Positions 1 through 5,601 of a stretch of DNA of 25,258 bases are shown here, piece by piece; positions within the stretch are counted from its first letter, which is position 1; each line of letters starts with the position of its first letter. Both the position numbers and the translations under genes were made by a program. The notes below the pieces were generated by a model. That model saw only the letters and a program-made list of their open reading frames with translations. It did no database searches and had not been told where the DNA came from. Origin of the DNA: a virus; IMG/VR virus record IMGVR_UViG_3300006919_000396, positions 1 through 25,258 of that record. One strand, given 5' to 3'.

Positions 1-246
1 ATTCACGGCGAGGATGAGGAACCGGAGAGCGCCGACGATCATGCAGATCGCGGCCCAGCCGAGTTGACTGTCCCATATCCGCAGGAAGCTCACATAGGAG
101 CCGCCTTCGAACAGGCCCGGATTAACCAGCAGCACATAGCCGAACAGGAACAGGCTGACGGCGTGCTCCCATTCGATCATCCGAGCGACGAACACCGCGC
201 TGAAGTTCGTTCGGAAATGGACCATTACGGTTTTCACGGGGATCAT
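1..246 (-). CDS. Multi-pass phage membrane protein, truncated by the window edge
   Basis: The reading frame stays open through the left edge, so only the first 82 residues are visible. Two hydrophobic stretches are seen, at about residues 29-48 (HAVSLFLFGYVLLVNPGLF region) and 65-82 (AAICMIVGALRFLILAVN). The IEWE motif just before the first segment resembles small membrane proteins of unknown function that I recall from other proteobacterial phages; this is memory, not a search. It is the last visible gene of the lysis end of the minus-strand operon, downstream of the endolysin, so a holin-like or membrane-associated role is possible but unproven. The start at 246 is the first ATG in frame; a second ATG eight codons in (225) is an alternative. 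Neither has a strong ribosome binding site. Confidence 0.6.
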   Translation of the reverse strand, partial: MIPVKTVMVHFRTNFSAVFVARMIEWEHAVSLFLFGYVLLVNPGLFEGGSYVSFLRIWDSQLGWAAICMIVGALRFLILAVN

Positions 247-371
247 CCTGGCGGGGCTCTTGTTATCAACATGCCATTAACCACCGGCCCGCATTGTGTA
301 CGGAGCCGGTGCCCTCTCATCAGGGTTTCGGTCAGCGGGTCGGAGGTGCGCCTACACCGCCGGCCCGCGCT

Positions 372-458
372 TCACATCGGTGCGCTGAAAAGCGCGAGGA
401 CGGAGATCAACACAAGGCCGACCACTGTTCCCCAGAACAGCCACCACAAGACGCTCAC
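372..458 (-). CDS. 28-residue single-pass membrane peptide coupled to the endolysin
   Basis: A GTG start (458-456) overlaps the TGA stop of the endolysin (457-455) in a GTGA arrangement, the classic geometry for translational coupling. The product is 28 residues, almost all hydrophobic: VSVLWWLFWGTVVG, then LVLISVLALFSAPM. It reads as one transmembrane helix with no soluble domain. Its place directly after a muramidase fits a small holin, pinholin or lysis accessory peptide, but no family is recognised. The ORF in this frame extends upstream as a 73-residue frame, but that extension lies entirely inside the endolysin gene and is arginine-rich, the look of a shadow frame. So the short GTG version is preferred. 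Confidence 0.5.
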   Translation of the reverse strand: MSVLWWLFWGTVVGLVLISVLALFSAPM

Positions 459-1234
459 GGCTTCGGCTCGGGCGGCGCTGCGTTGGCCGGTGCAAGGAAC
501 GTCCCGATCAGGCCACCGACCAGCGTCGCCAGCATGTCGATCTGCGTTCCGCTGATCGCGCCATCGGGGATGAACTCGTTCGCGACAGCCCATGTCACCA
601 ACGCGCCGATGAGCGAGCCGAACAGCTTCGAGAAGCGCGCCGGATCAAAGCGAGACTTGGCGACGGTAACCGTAGGCTTCGGAGCGACCGGCGGCTCGAC
701 GCCGACAGGCACGACTTCATCCTTGACCATCGAAAGCGCATTGGCGCGGACGCTTTCAACCCGACGCGACCATCCCTTGCCGAAGAACGGCCACGTGCCG
801 AGACCGCGGAGGAAGTTCATGCGGTCGTCGCACATACGATTGACCGTCACTGCGTCGTCGGCTTCCTCTGCGCTCGCGAGAGTGTTCGGACCGATCTTCC
901 CATCCGCCTTCGCGCCAATCGCTCGCTGGAGCCACCGCGCGCCCCGTGACGGTCCAGAGTTGACCGCACTGTCCATGGCGCAAAGATCCACGCCGCTAGG
1001 CAGCAGGTCGCCCTCCACGACGTTCCAATAGCGCTTGCGGTAAATCTCCCGCGCCTCCTCCTTCGTGAGGTTGCGCACGTCCTCCTTGGTCACCGCCTTG
1101 CCGCGGTAATCGCGGAGGGTGCCGATGGTGATCCCCATATTGGTCGCGCCGCCGGGATCGCGGGCATGATCCACATAGCCGCCTTCGAAAGCGAATATGT
1201 GATCCATCACGGCTTCGAAGTTGGTAGCGGCCAT
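455..1234 (-). CDS. GH108-type endolysin (N-acetylmuramidase) with C-terminal membrane anchor
   Basis: This 259-residue enzyme should cleave the glycan backbone of peptidoglycan at the end of infection. The N-terminal domain (about residues 5-90) has the EGGY motif of glycoside hydrolase family 108, with Glu17 the expected catalytic acid, followed by DPGGATNMGIT and Trp/Tyr-rich IYRKRYW. Residues about 92-170 match the small C-terminal peptidoglycan-binding domain usual in this family (VNSGPSRGARWLQRAIG, DGKIGPNTL). After a proline-rich linker (175-192) come two hydrophobic segments, about 203-221 and 232-250, giving a membrane-anchored or holin-like tail not needed for catalysis. There is no Sec signal peptide. 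The ATG at 1234 follows a GGAG ribosome binding site seven bases upstream. An intrinsic terminator stands immediately upstream. Confidence 0.9.
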   Translation of the reverse strand: MAATNFEAVMDHIFAFEGGYVDHARDPGGATNMGITIGTLRDYRGKAVTKEDVRNLTKEEAREIYRKRYWNVVEGDLLPSGVDLCAMDSAVNSGPSRGARWLQRAIGAKADGKIGPNTLASAEEADDAVTVNRMCDDRMNFLRGLGTWPFFGKGWSRRVESVRANALSMVKDEVVPVGVEPPVAPKPTVTVAKSRFDPARFSKLFGSLIGALVTWAVANEFIPDGAISGTQIDMLATLVGGLIGTFLAPANAAPPEPKP

Positions 1235-1248
1235 GCGATTGCTCCAAA

Positions 1249-1274
1249 GAAAAAGGCGCCCCGGAGAGCGCCTT
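1249..1274 (-). terminator. Intrinsic terminator hairpin upstream of the endolysin
   Basis: On the minus strand, AAGGCGC (1274-1268) pairs with GCGCCTT (1259-1253) and is followed by a run of Ts ending in TTTTTC. It sits after the 71-residue gene and only 15 bases before the endolysin start, with no room for a promoter in between. The T tract and following bases (CCTTTTTCTTTGGAGCA) nearly match the element before the tail tube gene. Confidence 0.75.
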
Positions 1275-1299
1275 GCTGAATTGCTGAGTGTGATGCTGG

Positions 1300-1515
1300 T
1301 TAGGTCCGGCAGTCATCATCGAAAATTTGCGATGACATCCAGTAATCGACAAGCTCGTTCGGCCCGTCCTTCATTGCGACCAAGCCGTATGGCGCCTTGT
1401 CGTCCAGCTCGCAGAACTTGGTGTAGTAGACGGGCTCTGTCGGCACCGCCCGTTCTGCCTCGAACGTGTAGTAGCCGGGGCCGGTGAACCGCTTTGGGCT
1501 GCGACCTTCCATCAT
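1300..1515 (-). CDS. Hypothetical protein, 71 residues
   Basis: No family recognised. The protein is soluble-looking and rich in aromatic residues (GPGYYTFE, VYYTKF, YWMSSQIFDDD). The chosen ATG (1515-1513) overlaps the TGA of the upstream gene (1514-1512) and follows a GAAGGTGG ribosome binding site. The frame could extend to 1587, but that extension overlaps the upstream gene and has no better start signal. It lies between a small twin-arginine-like protein and the endolysin and ends just before an intrinsic terminator, so it is the last gene of its transcription segment. Confidence 0.65.
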   Translation of the reverse strand: MMEGRSPKRFTGPGYYTFEAERAVPTEPVYYTKFCELDDKAPYGLVAMKDGPNELVDYWMSSQIFDDDCRT

Positions 1516-1886
1516 GCCACCTTCGCGTCGAAGAACTTCAGTGCCGCAGTCAGGAGCGACTGATCGAACGGGTCTCTGCCAGTGCATTCGCTTAGGACCG
1601 CTCGTAAAGCCTCGACTGCGCCCCTGTCCGTTGTGATCGCTGGCGGGTTATCGATGATCTGATCGTAGAGGGGCGAATACGTTACGTCGGCGAGCGCGTC
1701 GGACGCATCGTCGTCTTCCGGCGCGTTTGCGTTGAAGTACGTTATCGCCGCCCGATACCGCTGTATAAGGTCCAGCATAGGGTCGTGTACAAGACTTGCG
1801 GATGCTCCTGCCCCCATCGCGATCGCGGTGTAGGCACCAGCGGTATGGCCGAAGAAGCCACGGCGGGTTATATTCCGGTCAGCCAT
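1512..1886 (-). CDS. Small protein with twin-arginine-like N-terminus, 124 residues
   Basis: Residues 5-11 read NITRRGFFG, close to the Tat consensus (S/T)RRxFLK, followed by a short moderately hydrophobic stretch (AGAYTAIAMGAGASASLV) to about residue 33. The rest is acidic and helical without a recognised domain. The pattern suggests export by the Tat system, but the hydrophobic part is short and the substrate role unknown. The start is well supported by AGGAGG eight to nine bases before the ATG. It is the first gene after the hairpin that follows the Rha-type antirepressor and is coupled by ATGA to the next gene. Function in the phage is unknown; a lysogen-expressed or lysis-associated role is equally possible. 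Confidence 0.65.
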   Translation of the reverse strand: MADRNITRRGFFGHTAGAYTAIAMGAGASASLVHDPMLDLIQRYRAAITYFNANAPEDDDASDALADVTYSPLYDQIIDNPPAITTDRGAVEALRAVLSECTGRDPFDQSLLTAALKFFDAKVA

Positions 1887-1922
1887 GACCAGATCCTCCT
1901 GCTTAGGATTGGGTGAGGGTGA

Positions 1923-1956
1923 GGCCCGGCGGGAAGGTGGTAGCTTCCGCCGGGCC
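1923..1956 (-). terminator. Strong GC hairpin between antirepressor and downstream gene
   Basis: GGCCCGGCGGGAAG (1923-1936) pairs with CTTCCGCCGGGCC (1944-1956) with one bulged base and a seven-base loop. It lies just after the stop of the Rha-type gene. In the minus direction no U tract follows; the T-rich side is on the plus strand. It is probably a terminator or attenuator of the non-canonical GC-stem kind, or an mRNA-stabilising stem. Confidence 0.5.
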
Positions 1957-1965
1957 GTTTATTTC

Positions 1966-2703
1966 TCAGGCGGCAGCCGCTACAGGCGGCAAAAGTTTGG
2001 CGAGGACGGTCAGACCTTTCGCAGTCACACGAACCTGAACCGTCTCCTTCTCGCTGCCATCGGCGCGAGTGACGACCGTGATCTTGTGCTCCAGAAGCCC
2101 CGAATTGACCTTCGACTGGTAGCCGAGATCGGTGCTGGTGCCGGCACGCCGGTAAATCCAGTGGTGCTGGCGCATGTAGCTGAACAGGTCCTTCGGACGC
2201 ATCTGCAGGGTCTTCGCCGCATCCGTGATGCAGGTCGAGCCATCCGCCCCTGCGATGCGGTCGAATGCCTGCGCGGTCTCGGCGCCCTCGGCGACCTTCG
2301 CTTCAAGCTCCAGAACGCGTTCCGTGTAGCTGAGAAGCATCCCGCGCATTGCTGCTGGATCGTTCAGAGCGGCGAAGGCGTCCGTCCGCTGCTCCAACTC
2401 CTCCCATCGGTCGATGATCCGAGCGCGCAACTCAATGTTGTAGCCCGAGACGAGGATCAGGCACTCGCGCCGCGGCAACTGGAAGCAGACCAGAGAACGC
2501 CCCGTGTCATCCTTGTACGAGTCCTCGAAAACGCTCGCCTCAATTTTGAGGCCAGTGCACATGGCCCTGATGTCGCGGACCACATTGTCGTGTCGCTTGC
2601 CGGTCAGCTCGGCGATGTCGGTCGAGGACATCGTTTTGATGCCGCCGTCGACAGGTCGCTCTAGCCGGATCGCGGGTAAATGGTTATGTGCTGTGGTGCT
2701 CAT
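1966..2703 (-). CDS. rha: Rha-family phage regulatory protein / antirepressor
   Basis: This 245-residue protein has two parts. Residues about 20-110 match the Rha N-terminal domain (SSTDIAELTGKRHDNVVRDIR, then SLVCFQLPRRECLILVSGYNIELRARIIDRWEELE), a DNA-binding module of phage regulators. Residues about 140-235 match the KilAC/ANT-type C-terminal domain (TDAAKTLQMRPKDLFSYMRQHHWIYRR, then VRVTAKGLTVLAKLL), found in antirepressors. The expected job is to relieve repression of lytic genes, or to modulate host transcription after infection. AAGGA lies six bases before the ATG. The gene shares its strand with the downstream lysis genes. The C-terminal domain order and length are normal for two-domain Rha/Ant fusions. 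Confidence 0.88.
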   Translation of the reverse strand: MSTTAHNHLPAIRLERPVDGGIKTMSSTDIAELTGKRHDNVVRDIRAMCTGLKIEASVFEDSYKDDTGRSLVCFQLPRRECLILVSGYNIELRARIIDRWEELEQRTDAFAALNDPAAMRGMLLSYTERVLELEAKVAEGAETAQAFDRIAGADGSTCITDAAKTLQMRPKDLFSYMRQHHWIYRRAGTSTDLGYQSKVNSGLLEHKITVVTRADGSEKETVQVRVTAKGLTVLAKLLPPVAAAA

Positions 2704-2763
2704 GTCGGTTCCTTCTAAACCGGGGTGAGAACTGGCCGGCGCTCTAACGTCGGTCGGGGAAGT

Positions 2764-2802
2764 GCGACGGGGCCGAGGTTCCTAGGCCGCCTGCCCCGTC
2801 GC
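2764..2802 (-). terminator. Ten-base-pair perfect inverted repeat at the end of the minus-strand RHH gene
   Basis: GCGACGGGGC (2764-2773) and GCCCCGTCGC (2793-2802) are perfectly complementary with a 19-base spacer that holds the stop codon of the RHH gene. No U tract follows. A terminator is the simplest reading; a protein-binding palindrome is possible. Confidence 0.4.
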
Positions 2803-2949
2803 TCTGGTGTCCTGGGCCAAGCGCAGCGCCTGCACCACAAGAGCGTTTTGCGAAACGGCTTCGCGCCGTGATCTCTTTTCAAGCCAGAGTTTCAAATCCG
2901 CCGGAAGGCGGACAATCAATCTCGGCAGTTCGTCGCTGGGGTAAGCCAT
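2782..2949 (-). CDS. Ribbon-helix-helix (Arc-type) DNA-binding protein, 55 residues
   Basis: The core [35 protein letters not shown] is the Arc/MetJ fold: a short beta strand (LIVRLP) that reads DNA as a dimer, then two helices. It is expected to be a small dimeric repressor. The ATG at 2949 follows a good GGAG site. The frame runs upstream to 3024, but that extension ([13 protein letters not shown]) is only the translation of direct repeats in the promoter region, so it is rejected. The gene is divergent from a second RHH gene at 3055, and the shared intergenic region carries a repeated element likely to be an operator. It may regulate the plus-strand cassette, the antirepressor, or both. 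An antitoxin role is less likely because no toxin-like partner is adjacent. Confidence 0.8.
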   Translation of the reverse strand: MAYPSDELPRLIVRLPADLKLWLEKRSRREAVSQNALVVQALRLAQDTRATGQAA

Positions 2950-2963
2950 CGTATCTCCATATT

Positions 2964-3001
2964 CCGAGTTGGCATCACTGTCATCTGCCGAGTCGGCATC
3001 A
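2964..3001. promoter_or_regulatory. Direct-repeat operator candidate between divergent RHH genes
   Basis: CCGAGTTGGCATCA (2964-2977) and CCGAGTCGGCATCA (2988-3001) are 14-base direct repeats with 13 identities, spaced 24 bases start to start. The similarity continues weakly beyond them (CTGTCAT versus ATGACAA). RHH proteins bind direct or inverted repeats on such spacing. A further perfect palindrome GCGCTAGCGC lies at 3038-3047. No convincing sigma-70 promoter is seen, though TTGTCA (minus strand, 3008-3003) could be a -35 element. Confidence 0.55.
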
Positions 3002-3054
3002 ATGACAATACGGAAGCATTCCAAGTCGCCACTATCTGCGCTAGCGCTGTGGGC

Positions 3055-3417
3055 ATGTCGAAGAAGCCCTACCCCAGCGAGACCGCCGACCGGTTCATTG
3101 TCCGCCTTCCAGAAGGGATGAGGGACCGCATTCGCGATTCCGCTGACGCGAATGGTCGGTCAATGAATGCCGAGATCATTCGGCGCCTCGAAGTCACATT
3201 CGACATGGAGGAAACTGAGAAGACGCTCCCGTACCGTTTCTCGGAACTGGACGAGAAGATCGATAAGCTCGACAGGCTCCTTGCAATGACACTTGATGCA
3301 ATCTCCTCGCCCGAGTCAGAGGCGGATGTCGCTTTCGCCGTCGAGGAGTTCGAGCGCCGGATGCGTGACAACCTCGCTGCGCATAAGAAGATCGTGAAGC
3401 GGCAGCGAAAGACTTAG
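3055..3417 (+). CDS. Ribbon-helix-helix (Arc-type) regulator with extended C-terminus, 120 residues
   Basis: Residues about 8-50 match the Arc domain of phage repressors: [35 protein letters not shown], with the DNA-reading strand FIVRLP and the helix-turn NGRSMNAEI typical of Arc itself. The remaining 70 residues are charged and helical ([13 protein letters not shown], then [11 protein letters not shown]) and probably form a coiled-coil oligomerisation tail. The ATG at 3055 has no ribosome binding site; a GTG at 3049 is no better, so the mRNA may be leaderless or weakly translated. It is the first plus-strand gene and divergent from the other RHH gene. It probably controls the divergent promoters and perhaps the glycosyltransferase cassette downstream. 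Confidence 0.85.
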   Translation: MSKKPYPSETADRFIVRLPEGMRDRIRDSADANGRSMNAEIIRRLEVTFDMEETEKTLPYRFSELDEKIDKLDRLLAMTLDAISSPESEADVAFAVEEFERRMRDNLAAHKKIVKRQRKT

Positions 3418-3464
3418 CCCCTCCCCTCATGCAGGCGCACGAAAGCGCGCCCCTGTGCGGTGCG

Positions 3465-3492
3465 TTGCATGGTGTTTCTCCTGTGGTATGGA
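3465..3492 (+). promoter_or_regulatory. Weak promoter candidate for the plus-strand cassette
   Basis: TTGCAT (3465-3470) and TATGGA (3487-3492) are spaced 16 bases apart and lie 26 bases before the start of the small gene at 3518. Both hexamers deviate from consensus and the match was found by eye, so this is tentative. A promoter in the 3418-3517 gap would let the cassette be expressed in the lysogen, apart from the late operon. Confidence 0.25.
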
Positions 3493-3517
3493 AACTCGAC
3501 TAGAGAGGGCGGATTTT

Positions 3518-3721
3518 ATGCACAGCAGCTACAAGGACCCAGAGCCTTTCGGCCTGCCGCGCGATGAGGATGGATGGACGGTGACGAACCTGTTCGGCCG
3601 CATCGTCTGTTTCAGCGATAAGCACGGGTCAGCCGCCGTGGTGAACGGGCGGGTGACGCAGAGGGCGTCGAAGGCGGAGACGCGGCAGACAGTGGCCGAG
3701 ATCGTATCGCTCGGCGAATGA
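3518..3721 (+). CDS. Hypothetical protein, 67 residues, leading the glycosyltransferase cassette
   Basis: No family recognised. The protein has a pattern of short beta strands (GWTVTNLFGRIVCFSD, HGSAAVVNGRVTQRA) and a short C-terminal helix. The ATG at 3518 has an AGAGAGGG site eight to ten bases upstream, the same kind of site as that before the 5431 gene. An earlier in-frame ATG at 3488 lacks one. Its TGA overlaps the ATG of the membrane glycosyltransferase (ATGA at 3718-3721), so the two are translated together and probably work together, for example as a small regulatory or chaperone subunit. That role is inference only. Confidence 0.65.
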   Translation: MHSSYKDPEPFGLPRDEDGWTVTNLFGRIVCFSDKHGSAAVVNGRVTQRASKAETRQTVAEIVSLGE

Positions 3722-5418
3722 CCCGCACCGATTACTATGCGCTTGGAGCGATCCTGCTCGTCGTTTCAGCACTGCTGCTGGCGGTTCCGGCGATAGCCAT
3801 CACCGGAGACGAGCCGAGGTACATCCTGTTTGCCGCCAGCATCTGGGAATACGGGGCGCTTGTCATGCCGGCAGCCGAATGGGTTCAGCATTCGTCCGCA
3901 TGGCTGGGTTACCAGATGGATGCCCTGCCCGCCTTAGGGGACGGTGCGATCCTCGGTCATCCAATCTACGTCACAGCCCTATTGTCACCGTTTGCGGAGT
4001 TTGGGACGGCGGGGCTTCGCGCGACGGGATTGATCGTCGGGCTGCTGGGTCTAACCGCGCTTTACGTCGCGATGCGGCACGCCGTTGGGCTGGTTCCGGC
4101 GTCGATCGCAACCCTGTGTGCTGGTCTGCTGTTTCCGCTGGTTCCATACCTACACACCTTCTGGGCAGAGGTCTTCATCTTCGCGGGCATCGCTGCGGGC
4201 CTAATGCAGCTACCCCGCGCAGGCGAAAGCAGATTCTCCGATCTCTGGCGCGGAGCCATCATTCTCGTCATCCCGTTCATCCACCTACGCGGTGCGGTGA
4301 TCGGTGCCGCGATATTCCTCGCGTTCTTCCTGCGGGTCTACCATAGCGCCGGGCTCGACTTCAGAAGGCTGGCCCCGTTGGCATTGCTCGCCGCCGCTTT
4401 CGCCCTGCTGCTCATAGGCCTGAACATCTTCGTCTACGGCTCTCCGATCGGCTCCGTGACCACCGCCCGGCCGCCGTCGTTGTTTGAAGTCTACGATGTC
4501 GTGGCGACAAACCTTGTGACCGTGAAGGGCCTCCTGCCATACGCTCCGATCTGGGTCCTCGGCTACGCTGGGCTGATAGCGGGAGCCGTTCGCCGAGAAC
4601 GGCTTGTCGTTGAGTGCAGCGCTTTCGCGATCGTGGCGCTCCTCACATCGATCGGAATCAACCCGGGTGAAGGAGCGCCGGGACGATTCCTCATCGCCTC
4701 CGTCCCCATGCTTGCCATCGGGCTGGCCTACTGGCTTTCGCGCTCAGACAATCGGTGGCAATGGCTACTGACATCCGTGCTTCTGGTGCTGTCCCTGGTG
4801 CACACGGCCGTATTCATCGTGCGCCCAAATCTGCATCTGGAGAACCGGCAGTCAGATGTCGTGTTCCAGCACATATTTGACCGGATCGGCCTGTTCAACT
4901 TCGGCTTGTCCGCTCCGGTCGAAGGGCTCGACACGGGTTTGGGGAGAGCTTTCCTTCTGATCGTTTGCCTGCTGGCTGTTCTAGCAGCAACATCCATCAT
5001 CTACGCTCGGCGACGATTTGCCGTGGCGGGGTTCCTGCTGGCGCTCGGCTTGCTGGAGATGACAAGGGCGAGCGAGATACCCGTTCAACCCACGATCGAG
5101 GGCGGCGTCTTGACCGCAGCGCTCCCGACGACACCTGGGCAAGTCTCGATGATCTTCGGGAAGCCATGGGAGCGCTGGTACGCACCGCCTTATCCGCTGA
5201 TAAACAGCACGACGTCGATCCCCGGAGGGTTTGTCGAGCAGGACACCCGCCCGGCCAACCCGATATTCTCCGAAGCGTGCTTCCGAGGAATTGATACGAT
5301 GACGCTGCAATCCTCCGGCATTGACCTTGCCGCCGCCTCGAAGTTCCGCCTGCGCGCTTTTGAGACGGCTTCGGTGTTGAAACGGTCCTATATCCGATTC
5401 ATGCAGATATGCGACTGA
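3718..5418 (+). CDS. GT-C-type multi-pass membrane glycosyltransferase (putative surface-glycan modification)
   Basis: This 566-residue protein has about ten to twelve hydrophobic segments. The first (residues about 8-28) is followed by ITGDEPRY (about 29-35), the acidic Asp31-Glu32 pair in the first periplasmic loop expected at the active site of GT-C enzymes such as ArnT and PMT relatives. These use lipid-linked sugars on the outer face of the inner membrane. A roughly 110-residue C-terminal soluble region follows the last helix. The gene lies on the opposite strand to the late operon, convergent with the tailspike gene. This is the usual place and orientation for lysogenic-conversion genes that change the O-antigen receptor. 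No GtrA flippase or GtrB bactoprenol transferase accompanies it, so it would have to use host lipid-linked sugars. The specific substrate cannot be read from the sequence. Confidence 0.75.
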   Translation: MTRTDYYALGAILLVVSALLLAVPAIAITGDEPRYILFAASIWEYGALVMPAAEWVQHSSAWLGYQMDALPALGDGAILGHPIYVTALLSPFAEFGTAGLRATGLIVGLLGLTALYVAMRHAVGLVPASIATLCAGLLFPLVPYLHTFWAEVFIFAGIAAGLMQLPRAGESRFSDLWRGAIILVIPFIHLRGAVIGAAIFLAFFLRVYHSAGLDFRRLAPLALLAAAFALLLIGLNIFVYGSPIGSVTTARPPSLFEVYDVVATNLVTVKGLLPYAPIWVLGYAGLIAGAVRRERLVVECSAFAIVALLTSIGINPGEGAPGRFLIASVPMLAIGLAYWLSRSDNRWQWLLTSVLLVLSLVHTAVFIVRPNLHLENRQSDVVFQHIFDRIGLFNFGLSAPVEGLDTGLGRAFLLIVCLLAVLAATSIIYARRRFAVAGFLLALGLLEMTRASEIPVQPTIEGGVLTAALPTTPGQVSMIFGKPWERWYAPPYPLINSTTSIPGGFVEQDTRPANPIFSEACFRGIDTMTLQSSGIDLAAASKFRLRAFETASVLKRSYIRFMQICD

Positions 5419-5430
5419 GAGAGGGCGGCC

Positions 5431-5601
5431 GTGCTTAAGAACATCACGACACAGCAACTGTGGGCCATCGCCGCCGCCCTACTCTTCATCGTGGTGACGA
5501 ACTTTCTCCGAACGCCCGACACGCGCTCGTTTGACGAGATCAACAGGGATATGACCGAAGCCGCGACCTTCAAAAGAAGCGCGGCCTCGGCACTCCATTA
5601 G
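5431..5601 (+). CDS. Small single-pass membrane protein, 56 residues
   Basis: The GTG start at 5431 follows GAGAGAGGGCGG, which matches the site before the gene at 3518, and lies 12 bases after the glycosyltransferase stop. The product has one clear membrane helix (about residues 10-26, LWAIAAALLFIVVTNFL) and a charged C-terminal tail (TRSFDEINRDMTEAATFKRS). Its TAG (5599-5601) overlaps the TAA of the convergent tailspike gene, so the two share bases 5598-5600. No family is recognised. Co-transcription with a membrane glycosyltransferase suggests a partner or regulator in the same membrane complex; a superinfection-exclusion peptide is an alternative. Confidence 0.6.
   Translation: MLKNITTQQLWAIAAALLFIVVTNFLRTPDTRSFDEINRDMTEAATFKRSAASALH

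Noticed and set aside
247-371. Short minus-strand frame of about 25 codons ending in an ATGA overlap with the edge membrane protein
   Set aside because: Too short, no ribosome binding site and no recognisable sequence; the overlap alone is weak evidence.
64-555. Long plus-strand frames over the lysis region (also 294-1031)
   Set aside because: They run antisense to the partial membrane protein and endolysin, have shadow-like Arg/Pro/Ser-rich sequence and no ribosome binding sites.
2950-3024. N-terminal extension of the minus-strand RHH protein
   Set aside because: The acidic repeat-like residues are just the translation of the direct repeats in the intergenic region, and the good ribosome binding site is at the inner ATG.
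2782-3417. Toxin-antitoxin module based on RHH proteins
   Set aside because: Both genes look like regulators and no toxin-like partner overlaps either of them.
3718-5418. Complete Gtr-type seroconversion operon
   Set aside because: The flippase GtrA and bactoprenol transferase GtrB genes are absent; only the GT-C enzyme and two small unknown proteins are present.
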